In this document: positions 1 to 4,854 of the stretch, one piece after another
Layout: every line of letters starts with the position of its first letter
Position numbering within the stretch: the stretch's first letter is position 1
From: an uncultured Lachnospiraceae bacterium
GTDB taxonomy: Bacteria; Bacillota; Clostridia; Lachnospirales; Lachnospiraceae
Direction: 5' to 3'
Length of the DNA stretch: 5,146 nucleotides
Assembly (NCBI GenBank): GCA_947003375.1
Contig: CAMQOJ010000334.1
Span: 1 to 5,146, forward strand
Translations under genes and position numbers: made by a program
The notes under the pieces: model-generated
What the model was told of the DNA's origin: nothing
The model's database searches: none
The model's input: only the letters and a program-made list of their open reading frames with translations

Positions 1-48
1 TCTACACGAGTCTCTTCGTCGGCAGCGTCAGATGTGTATAAGAGACAG
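1..48. other. Illumina Nextera adapter contamination (not genomic)
   Basis: Bases 16-29 read TCGTCGGCAGCGTC and bases 30-48 read AGATGTGTATAAGAGACAG, which together are the Nextera read-1 adapter ending in the 19-bp Tn5 mosaic end. Bases 1-7 (TCTACAC) match the end of the P5 flow-cell oligo, and the 8 bases between (8-15, GAGTCTCT) sit where the i5 index lies. The order P5 tail, index, adapter, mosaic end is exactly that of a library molecule, so this is untrimmed adapter at a contig end rather than a transposon. Genomic sequence begins at base 49. Identification comes from recognising the adapter sequence. Confidence 0.98.
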
Positions 49-655
49 CGTGGGTGATATCCTCCATCCAGATGGTGGTATACCGGAAGATGTCAGGATA
101 CTTCACGGTCAGTTCCCTGGACATGATCGCTACGTCCTTTGCGGAGGTGTAATGGTTGTCGGAGTCGCTTAAGCCGCAGCAGTCCTCGAAATGCGTGTCC
201 GCCATGCCCAGTTCCGCGGCCTTCTCGTTCATCAGGGCCACGAATGCCTCCTCGCTTCCCGCTATGTGCTCCGCCACCGCCACGCTGGCGTCATTGCCGG
301 AGGATACGGCGATGCATTTAATCATGGTGTCCAGCGTCTGGGCCTCTCCCTCTGCCAGATACACCTGGGAGCCACCCATGGAACTGGCATGTTCGCTGGT
401 GACCACCTGGTCCGTCAGGCTGATTTTACCGCTGTCGATGGCTTCGAAGGTGAGCAGGAGCGTCATGATCTTCGTGATGCTGGCAGGGCTCCTCCGCTCC
501 GTGGCGTCCAGCTCGTAAATCACCTCGCCGGTGGAGCTCTCTATCAGAATAACGGATGGGGAAGAGACCGCCACATTGGCGCTTACGGGCCGCACTGTGG
601 TCAAGAAAAGCATAAGCGACAGAACGGCTGCCACGAAAGACTTCTTTCTTAACAT
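49..655 (-). CDS. D-alanyl-D-alanine carboxypeptidase (DacF/PBP5-like), 3' truncated by contig end
   Basis: This is the N-terminal part (202 residues) of a secreted low-molecular-mass penicillin-binding protein, which trims the terminal D-alanine from peptidoglycan stem peptides outside the membrane. Residues 1-26 form a signal peptide: a K/R-rich start, a hydrophobic core and a VSA cleavage site. The peptidase S11 motifs follow: SITK at 59-62 (nucleophile Ser59, Lys62) and SGN at 119-121 within SSGNDAS. The third motif (KTG) and the C-terminal domain are missing because the contig stops. Family members are usually about 380-420 residues. The ATG at 653-655 is chosen because it starts the signal peptide and has GGAG about 12 bases upstream; ATG at 673 and GTG at 691 are in-frame alternatives. 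The reading frame continues into the adapter and adds 15 artificial residues, which must be removed. It lies downstream of rpsU on the same strand, beyond a hairpin. I found no convincing promoter of its own in 656-765. Confidence 0.93.
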
Positions 656-765
656 AAAAATGCCACACTCCATATTCCATATCTTTGTCACTAGAATATG
701 AAGATGCAGCCGAATATATGCCTGTGGCTCAGAAATAGCGGCGGGCAGGATACCCCGGACACGAA

Positions 766-792
766 ATCCCCAGCCTTTAAGGGGCTGGGGAT
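766..792 (-). terminator. Hairpin after rpsU, probable terminator
   Basis: ATCCCCAGCC (766-775) and GGCTGGGGAT (783-792) form a perfect 10-bp, GC-rich stem with a 7-base loop, starting 8 bases after the rpsU stop codon on the minus strand. The tract after it is only ATTTCGT, so as an intrinsic terminator it is imperfect and may allow read-through into the carboxypeptidase gene. Similar CCCCAGCC/GGCTGGGG hairpins also occur at ends of IS200/IS605-type elements, but no transposase or TnpB gene is present here. Confidence 0.55.
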
Positions 793-799
793 AAGCTGG

Positions 800-976
800 T
801 TAATTATATTTGCGCTTCCTGGCAGCTTCAGACTTCTTCTTGCGTCTGACGCTTGGCTTCTCGTAATGCTCGCGCTTACGAATCTCCTGCTGGATTCCAG
901 CTTTCGCACAACTTCTCTTGAAACGGCGCAATGCGCTGTCCAATGTTTCGTTCTCTTTTACGATTACGTTCGACAT
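800..976 (-). CDS. rpsU: 30S ribosomal protein S21
   Basis: This is small-subunit ribosomal protein S21, a short, very basic protein that sits near the 3' end of 16S rRNA and contributes to initiation. The 58-residue protein has the full family pattern: an MSNVIVKENE start, the LDSALRRFKRSCAKAG helix and a C-terminal tail rich in Lys and Arg (KKKSEAARKRKYN). Length is normal for Firmicutes. A purine-rich Shine-Dalgarno sequence (AAGGGAGGG) lies upstream. Its spacing is about 10-11 bases to the ATG at 974-976 but only 4-5 to an in-frame GTG at 980-982, which would add Met-Asp. I chose the ATG because the family begins MSN. A strong promoter (1065-1092) lies about 90 bases upstream and a hairpin follows the stop. 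It is a single gene read away from the MNT/HEPN cassette. Identification is secure; only the exact start is open. Confidence 0.97.
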   Translation of the reverse strand: MSNVIVKENETLDSALRRFKRSCAKAGIQQEIRKREHYEKPSVRRKKKSEAARKRKYN

Positions 977-1064
977 GTCCACCCGACCCTCCCTTCAGTC
1001 CCTCAAGCAACATGACTGATTGGGTTATTTTTTATGTATCGCATATAGCCCATACACAAGTTCT

Positions 1065-1092
1065 ATTATATCATAAAACTTCTGTGCGTCAA
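1065..1092 (-). promoter_or_regulatory. Sigma-A-type promoter of rpsU
   Basis: On the minus strand TTGACG (1092-1087) is followed after 16 bases by a perfect TATAAT (1070-1065). This matches the housekeeping consensus at 11 of 12 positions. An A-rich stretch just upstream (about 1093-1110) could act as an UP element. Transcription would start near 1058, giving an 80-base leader before the rpsU ATG. Strength and position fit a ribosomal protein gene. Confidence 0.85.
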
Positions 1093-1107
1093 CTGTTTTT
1101 TACAGTT
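1091..1107. repeat. Inverted repeat abutting the rpsU -35 box
   Basis: AACTGT (1091-1096) and ACAGTT (1102-1107) form a perfect 6-bp inverted repeat with a 5-T spacer. It overlaps the last two bases of the -35 element on the minus strand. It could be an operator half-site pair or simply part of the A-rich upstream promoter region. The stem is too short to be a convincing terminator. Confidence 0.45.
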
Positions 1108-1202
1108 TTTAGGATAAAATTTCAACAAAAATTTTGTGGGCTTTCGGCGGGTGGAGCGGGGCACGTCTGTGTTCAGCTATAAATCCGGCGATTCCTGTAA
1201 TT

Positions 1203-1253
1203 TATGGTTGTGAAAAAACCGCTTCAATGTTAAAGTAACCATAGCAACCTATG
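1203..1253. repeat. Inverted repeats around the putative MNT/HEPN promoter
   Basis: Two perfect symmetric elements lie here. TATGGTT (1203-1209) is the reverse complement of AACCATA (1237-1243), and the pair brackets the candidate -35/-10. CATAG (1240-1244) and CTATG (1249-1253) form a second 5-bp palindrome with a 4-base spacer near the expected start of transcription. Such symmetry suits an operator for an autoregulated cassette, although neither visible protein has an obvious DNA-binding domain. Confidence 0.4.
1208..1236 (+). promoter_or_regulatory. Candidate promoter for the MNT/HEPN cassette
   Basis: TTGTGA (1208-1213) and TAAAGT (1231-1236) are separated by 17 bases. Each matches the housekeeping consensus at 4 of 6 positions. 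The start of transcription would fall near 1243, about 48 bases before the GTG start codon. It is the best plus-strand pair I found in the gap, but it is modest and unproven. Confidence 0.35.
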
Positions 1254-1290
1254 CTTATTGCAAAACGAGAATAGCAGAAAGGGAATCATT

Positions 1291-1584
1291 GTGGACGGAA
1301 CCGGAATCAGATCCTCGGTCATAGCAGAAATCCTTGATTTGGCACATAAATATCATATACAGAGAATTATCCTGTTCGGCTCCAGAGCGCGGGGCGACTA
1401 CAAACGGACTAGTGACATCGATTTGGCAGTCATGGGCGGGGATATAGCAAGGTTTGCGCTGGATGTGGAAGAAGAAACTTCGACATTGCTGAAATTCGAT
1501 ATCGTAAATCTCAATCGCCCTGTGCACGATGAGCTTATGTCCTCGATTGAAAAGGAAGGGAAGGTTTTATATGAGAAAATATGA
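1291..1584 (+). CDS. Minimal nucleotidyltransferase (MNT), MntA/HI0073-like, putative antitoxin
   Basis: This is a 97-residue single-domain nucleotidyltransferase of the polymerase-beta superfamily (NTP_transf_2, MNT type). In studied MNT/HEPN pairs such enzymes transfer AMP from ATP to the HEPN partner and neutralise it. The catalytic signature is complete: Gly30-Ser31, ten residues, then Asp42-Ile-Asp44 (GSX10DXD), with a likely third metal ligand at Asp70 in FDIVNLN. I start it at GTG 1291 because AGAAAGGG ends 7 bases before it. The frame stays open to a TTG at 1258, but that codon has no ribosome site and would add 11 residues outside the domain. Its last 14 bases overlap the start of the HEPN gene, which implies translational coupling. 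What I see are the motifs and the pairing; the antitoxin role is inferred from the family. Members of the HI0073 branch have not all been shown to be antitoxins. Confidence 0.85.
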   Translation: MDGTGIRSSVIAEILDLAHKYHIQRIILFGSRARGDYKRTSDIDLAVMGGDIARFALDVEEETSTLLKFDIVNLNRPVHDELMSSIEKEGKVLYEKI

Positions 1585-1960
1585 GAACTTTTGTGCGGCT
1601 CTGAATAACCTTATGGATATCGAGCATTACCATGAGCCCTATGACAATGTGACAATGACTGGATTGGTCGGGTTATATGAGATATGTTTTGAGCAGGCAT
1701 GGAAAATGATGAAGGAGATATTGGAGCTGCATGGCTATGAGGGGGCCTCCACCGGGTCGCCAAAGCTGATTATCAAAACCGCATTTCAGGCATCCATGAT
1801 AATAGACGAGGATGTATGGCTGGCAGCGCTGCAGGCGCGGAACAATGTGGCCCATTCCTATAATAAGGCGATTGCTTTGGATATCATACGGCAGACGCGG
1901 GAGCTATTCTGCGGGATGTTCTTTTCGTTGAAGGAGAATGTGGAGAGGAGCTGGTTGTAG
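1571..1960 (+). CDS. HEPN-domain nucleotidyltransferase partner, HI0074/HepT-like, putative RNase toxin
   Basis: This 129-residue, all-helical HEPN protein resembles the family named nucleotidyltransferase substrate-binding protein (HI0074 type). Visible family features are an FCAALNNL first helix, an FEQAWKMMKEIL core, the SPK loop and AF..S..I.DED.W before the motif region. Arg90-Asn-Asn-Val-Ala-His95-Ser-Tyr97 matches RX4HXY exactly: Arg and His are the RNase residues of HepT toxins, and the Tyr is the residue AMPylated by MntA. The ATG at 1571 has a strong ribosome site (GGAAGGGAAGG, about 6 bases away) lying inside the upstream gene, which it overlaps by 14 bases. An upstream in-frame ATG at 1529 would lie well inside the MNT gene and is unlikely. 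A toxin role is inferred; HI0074 itself was described as a substrate-binding partner. The cassette looks AT-richer than the ABC genes to its right, which fits horizontal transfer. Confidence 0.85.
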   Translation: MRKYENFCAALNNLMDIEHYHEPYDNVTMTGLVGLYEICFEQAWKMMKEILELHGYEGASTGSPKLIIKTAFQASMIIDEDVWLAALQARNNVAHSYNKAIALDIIRQTRELFCGMFFSLKENVERSWL

Positions 1961-1990
1961 AGGGATGTCTTCAATTGCGAAAGCGTCCCT
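1961..1990 (+). terminator. Hairpin directly after the HEPN gene
   Basis: AGGGATG (1961-1967) pairs with CGTCCCT (1984-1990) with one G-T wobble, and CTT/AAG can extend it inward. It starts at the base after the HEPN stop codon. Only two T residues follow, so it is at best a weak terminator or a 3' stabilising stem. Confidence 0.35.
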
Positions 1991-2020
1991 TTAACAGCGT
2001 TCCTGTCCATGGCAGGCATT

Positions 2021-2040
2021 GCATTATAGTATGCTTTTTT
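2021..2040 (+). terminator. Possible intrinsic terminator of the MNT/HEPN transcript
   Basis: GCAT (2021-2024) and ATGC (2031-2034) can pair over a 6-base loop and are followed at once by six T residues (2035-2040). The stem is short; an alternative pairing uses GCAT at 2016-2019. The T tract on the plus strand, in a gap between convergent genes, is the main support. I see no comparable T tract on the minus strand for the kinase transcript. Confidence 0.4.
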
Positions 2041-2055
2041 GCGTGGCCCATTTGA

Positions 2056-2946
2056 TTACAAGGATAGGTCTTCAGGGAAATACAACGTGATTCGCAGTTT
2101 CCCTTCCTCCAGCTGCGCCCCGGTCTCTCCGCCCATTTTCCGCATCAGCTCCCGGACAATGAACAGCCCCAGGCCGGAGGAGCCTTTCCGCCGGGAGGGG
2201 TCGCTTTTATAGAACCTGTCGAAGAGCCGCTCCGGATTGGGAAGGCTCTCCTCTGAAACGGGATTCTCGAAGGATATCCGGTTCCCTGTCTGGACAATGG
2301 AGATATCGCCCGTGCCGTGCACCAGTGCGTTTGTAATCAGATTCAGGAACACCCGCCGCAGGGCCTCCTCGTCTGCCATGACCCTGAAGCCTTCCGTCTC
2401 GAAGCTCACTGCGGGGGTCGTGCCCGCCTCCTGGAACCTGGCATACAGGCCAAGCAGGCATTCCCCCAGGAGGGGCAGCACCTGGAGGCTCTCCGGGGAC
2501 AGGCGGAAATCCTCGCCAGTGACCTTTGTATACAGGAACAGTTCCTCCAGCATGTCCTCCAGCTCCCGCAGCCGCCTCTCCACGGCATCCAGGTAATGCT
2601 GCCGCTTTTCGGCGTCTGAGCACTCCTGGGCCAGTTGGACGTACCCGAACGCCCCGGTGAGGGGCGTCCGGATATCGTGGGCCAGGCTGGTGATGTCCTG
2701 TTTGAGCCGCTTCTCGGCCTGGTCGTACTGAAGATAGTCCCTGTCCCTGGCCTGCAGGACATGGTTCAGCATCCGGCAGAGGGCCAACAGGGGCTTGCAT
2801 CGGCTGTTCAGCGTCAACTCTATATGGCTCCCCGCCGCCACTTCTTCCAGCTGCCGATAGAGGGATTTCAGCTCAGCCCTGTAACGAATCCATGCGAATC
2901 CCAGACAGAGACACAGCATGCAGACAACCGCCAGAATAATCTCCAT
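2056..2946 (-). CDS. Sensor histidine kinase of the ABC-transporter-linked two-component system
   Basis: This 296-residue membrane kinase would autophosphorylate and pass phosphate to the response regulator at the right edge. One hydrophobic segment (residues 3-20) is followed by a charged stretch with little room for an extracellular sensor. The dimerisation/phosphoacceptor helix has the H box LAHDIRTPLTG with His90. The catalytic domain has an N box (NLITNALVH, 202-210), an F-box-like LFDRFYKSD (241-249) and a G2 box (GSSGLGLF, 255-262). A classical DxGxG G1 box is not evident; FENP occupies roughly that place. The ATG at 2944-2946 is preceded by AAGGGG about 4 bases away. It is the last gene of the leftward unit, 72 bases after the permease. 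The short N-terminus suggests that it senses within the membrane or through the transporter, as in Bce-type modules; this is inference. Confidence 0.93.
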   Translation of the reverse strand: MEIILAVVCMLCLCLGFAWIRYRAELKSLYRQLEEVAAGSHIELTLNSRCKPLLALCRMLNHVLQARDRDYLQYDQAEKRLKQDITSLAHDIRTPLTGAFGYVQLAQECSDAEKRQHYLDAVERRLRELEDMLEELFLYTKVTGEDFRLSPESLQVLPLLGECLLGLYARFQEAGTTPAVSFETEGFRVMADEEALRRVFLNLITNALVHGTGDISIVQTGNRISFENPVSEESLPNPERLFDRFYKSDPSRRKGSSGLGLFIVRELMRKMGGETGAQLEEGKLRITLYFPEDLSL

Positions 2947-3018
2947 GTCACCCCTTGCCCTTTCCTTCCTCGGCCTCAGCCTTCTTTCTCTGTCCTCGGC
3001 TTTCTTTCCTTCTCAGCC
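2947..3018 (-). other. GA-rich spacer between permease and kinase genes
   Basis: On the coding strand this 72-base gap is almost entirely purine, with an imperfect 20-base direct repeat (2972-2991 and 2992-3011, 15 of 20 matching). It is in frame with both neighbours: after the permease TGA come GGC and a second TGA, and then the frame stays open to the kinase ATG. The end nearest the kinase supplies its ribosome site. No promoter is evident. Confidence 0.55.
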
Positions 3019-3825
3019 TCAGATATCGCGCTTCCTGACGGCCACCACTGACGCGGCGGAGTAAAGCGCCAGGAACGCAAGCCCCACAGCCACCCCTCTC
3101 AGGTCTCCCACAGACGCATATGCGGAGGGCCCATAGGTCAGATTATAATAGATGGTATACTCCACCCAGCCGCCCAGATGGAACTGGCTGGTGATACTGT
3201 GGAGCAGCATCACGATCAGGCCGCTGCTGCCAAACACGGCCCCCAGTACACCTATGGTAGTGCTCCGGCTCAGCACGCAGAGCAGGATGATTAAAGCGGC
3301 GAAGCCCGTGGTCAGCACCCAGGCCCATCCCAGATAGAACAGGGTGGCCCTCCAGTCGGATGCGGGGACCATATGCCGGAATAGCTGATTCATCAGCATA
3401 TTGAACGCGAAGCCGAGCGTCAGATACAGGAAATTCAGGATGCCTGCCGCCATCAGCTTGCTGCCGATATAGACCTGTCGCTGCCTGTGTAGGCTCATGA
3501 TGTTCTTCATGAAGCCTCCCTGATAATCCCCGCATACCAGCAATGCCACCGCAACGCCGAAGGTGAGGCTGTACATCCCGCCGTCCATGCCGCTTTCCCG
3601 GAACATCGCCAATACATCCGCCTCCGCCAGCAGGGCCCTGCCCTCCTCCAGCTCGTTGAGCGGCAGCATCCCCAGCTTCAGCGCGGTCTCCTGCCCCTTG
3701 GGCGTAGCCATCAGCCAGACCATCAGGTAGCTTAAGAAAATGACCCCCAGGAGGCACCCAAAGCATACATAAGCAAACTTGCTCCTTTTGATACGATATA
3801 AGTCCATGCACAGCAGATTAAACAT
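3019..3825 (-). CDS. ABC-2 type transporter permease (BcrB/LanE-LanG-like)
   Basis: This 268-residue integral membrane protein is the channel half of an ABC exporter. About six hydrophobic segments are visible: residues 18-40, 86-98, 119-145, 160-185, 188-211 and 243-263. A basic N-terminus (RIKRSK) precedes the first segment. The stretch GDYQGGFMKNIM (99-110) resembles the conserved cytosolic coupling loop of ABC-2 permeases in bacitracin and lantibiotic self-protection systems. Length is normal for the family. The ATG at 3823-3825 overlaps the end of the ATPase gene by 8 bases, with AGGGAGG 8 bases upstream, so the two are translationally coupled and surely work together. Only one permease gene is visible where Lan systems often have two, so the transporter may be a homodimer of this protein, as in BcrAB. 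The substrate cannot be told from sequence. Confidence 0.9.
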   Translation of the reverse strand: MFNLLCMDLYRIKRSKFAYVCFGCLLGVIFLSYLMVWLMATPKGQETALKLGMLPLNELEEGRALLAEADVLAMFRESGMDGGMYSLTFGVAVALLVCGDYQGGFMKNIMSLHRQRQVYIGSKLMAAGILNFLYLTLGFAFNMLMNQLFRHMVPASDWRATLFYLGWAWVLTTGFAALIILLCVLSRSTTIGVLGAVFGSSGLIVMLLHSITSQFHLGGWVEYTIYYNLTYGPSAYASVGDLRGVAVGLAFLALYSAASVVAVRKRDI

Positions 3826-4765
3826 GCTCCTCGCCTCCCTTCCTGCCTTCCGCCAGATTGTCCATTCGGTTCAGAAAATACTCTTCCAGATCCATGTGAT
3901 GGAATCCGGAGGAATAGACCTGTACCCGGTTTTCGATGAGAAGGTGGTTCAGCCATGCGCCGTCCTTCAGGTCATAGAGGCGTATTATCTTATCGTCCAT
4001 GACCTCTGCCTGCATCTGCGGGGCATGCTCCAGAATCAGCGGCAGCGCGCGTTTGCTGTCGTCCACCTCTATCTGGAAATAGTCCCTGCAGTTGCCCTCC
4101 AATGTCTCCCTGTCGATCTGCTCTACCAGGTTCCCCTCCTTGATGATGCCGTAATGGGTGGCAACCTTGCTCAGCTCTCCCAGGATGTGGGAGCTGATGA
4201 TAAGGGTCTTTCCCTCCTGGGAAAGCGCAAGCAGAAGCTCGCGGACCTCCCTTGTTCCCTCCGGGTCCAGACCGTTGATCGGCTCATCCAGAATCAACAG
4301 ATCCGGATTCCCCAGCAGCGCAAGGCCGATTCCCAGCCGTTGCTTCATGCCCATGGAAAAATAGCGCGCCTTCTTGCTCCCCGTGTCCGAAAGCCCTGTG
4401 GAGGCCAGCGCCCTGTCCACGCTCTTTTCGTCTGTCAGCCCCATGCATTTGGCTTTCATCATCATGTTCTGCCTGGCGGTCATGTTAGGGTAGAGGCCCG
4501 TGGACTCTATCAGGCACCCCAGCCGCCTGGCCATGTAAGAATCCTCCGCCGGCTTCCCGAAGAGCCTGATTTCCCCCTCCGTTGGCTTCGCCAGCCCGCA
4601 GAGCATCTTCAGCGTGGTGGACTTCCCGGCCCCGTTCCTTCCGATGAATCCGTAGATGGCTCCCTGCCTCACCTGCATGCTCAGGTGGTTCACTGCTGCT
4701 TTCCCGTTGTAGGACTTGGTCAGCGACAGGGTCTCTACGGCCAGCTTTTCCTTTTCTTTTGACAT
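3818..4765 (-). CDS. ABC transporter ATP-binding protein (BcrA/LanF-like)
   Basis: This 315-residue nucleotide-binding subunit powers the adjacent permease at the inner face of the membrane. The motifs run in order: Walker A GRNGAGKST (42-50), then IESTGLYPN with Glu87 where most ABC proteins have the Q-loop Gln. Next come signature FSMGMKQR (136-143), Walker B LLILDEP (156-162), D-loop GLDPEG (165-170) and H-loop His193 in SSH. The Glu at the Q-loop and the SMGMKQR signature are typical of the BcrA/LanF group that protects cells against bacitracin and lantibiotics. Residues from about 220 form the extra C-terminal domain of this group. The ATG at 4763-4765 has AAAGGAGAG about 8 bases upstream. 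It follows the response regulator after an 89-base gap holding tandem repeats, and overlaps the permease by 8 bases. The resistance role is inferred; the ATPase identification is secure. Confidence 0.95.
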   Translation of the reverse strand: MSKEKEKLAVETLSLTKSYNGKAAVNHLSMQVRQGAIYGFIGRNGAGKSTTLKMLCGLAKPTEGEIRLFGKPAEDSYMARRLGCLIESTGLYPNMTARQNMMMKAKCMGLTDEKSVDRALASTGLSDTGSKKARYFSMGMKQRLGIGLALLGNPDLLILDEPINGLDPEGTREVRELLLALSQEGKTLIISSHILGELSKVATHYGIIKEGNLVEQIDRETLEGNCRDYFQIEVDDSKRALPLILEHAPQMQAEVMDDKIIRLYDLKDGAWLNHLLIENRVQVYSSGFHHMDLEEYFLNRMDNLAEGRKGGEEHV

Positions 4766-4804
4766 TCCTGAAACTCTCCTTTCCTGATCTGCTCTCTATT
4801 CTGA

Positions 4805-4833
4805 ACCATAAGATTTCAAAAAGCGCTCAGAAA
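4805..4833 (-). promoter_or_regulatory. Weak candidate promoter upstream of the ABC genes
   Basis: On the minus strand TATGGT (4810-4805) resembles a -10 box. The hexamer 17 bases upstream (TTTCTG, 4833-4828) is a poor -35 match. A poor -35 overlapped by the tandem repeats would suit an activator-dependent promoter driven by the neighbouring OmpR-type regulator. Transcription would start near 4798, leaving a leader of about 33 bases. This is inference from layout and is not a strong match. Confidence 0.3.
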
Positions 4834-4852
4834 GAGTTAAGAAAGGGTAAAG
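4809..4852 (-). repeat. Four tandem imperfect 11-bp repeats, candidate response-regulator binding array
   Basis: Read on the minus strand, CTTTACCCTTT (4852-4842), CTTAACTCTTT (4841-4831), CTGAGCGCTTT (4830-4820) and TTGAAATCTTA (4819-4809) follow each other without a gap. The first two agree at 9 of 11 positions, the third matches the second at 8 and the fourth at 7. An 11-bp period is one helical turn, the spacing used by OmpR/PhoB-family regulators that bind head-to-tail. The array lies just after the regulator's stop codon and before the ABC genes. Confidence 0.5.
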
Positions 4853-4854
4853 TT

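Larger units (their letters stand above)
977..1290. other. Divergent intergenic region between rpsU and the MNT/HEPN cassette
   Basis: This gene-free stretch separates two divergently read genes. It carries the rpsU promoter on the minus strand, an inverted repeat touching its -35 box (1091-1107), a weaker candidate promoter for the MNT gene on the plus strand, and two inverted repeats around that promoter. From about 1020 to 1135 it is clearly AT-rich. The short open frames here show no recognisable protein features and overlap the promoters. No RNA gene was recognised. Confidence 0.7.

Noticed and set aside
30..48. The Tn5 mosaic end as evidence of a natural transposon.
   Set aside because: It is directly preceded by Nextera adapter, index and P5 bases, so it comes from library preparation.
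191..652. Plus-strand open frames opposite the carboxypeptidase.
   Set aside because: They mirror the reverse strand of a gene with clear SxxK and SxN motifs and show no protein features.
931..1182. A plus-strand 83-residue open frame in the rpsU upstream region.
   Set aside because: It overlaps the rpsU start and promoter and has no ribosome site or recognisable motif.
1258..1290. TTG at 1258 as the start of the nucleotidyltransferase.
   Set aside because: No Shine-Dalgarno sequence precedes it, whereas GTG 1291 has AGAAAGGG at ideal spacing and still includes the whole domain.
2023..2028. A perfect TATAAT on the minus strand between the HEPN and kinase genes.
   Set aside because: No -35 element lies 16-18 bases upstream, and a transcript from it would run antisense into the HEPN gene with no gene to serve.
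2635..3051. A plus-strand open frame of 138 residues across the kinase start and the spacer.
   Set aside because: It is opposite a well-supported kinase gene and low-complexity in part; no ribosome site or domain was seen.
3779..4762. A 327-residue open frame on the plus strand.
   Set aside because: It lies antisense to the ABC ATPase gene, has no recognisable domain, and is long only because the GC-rich opposite strand leaves few stops.
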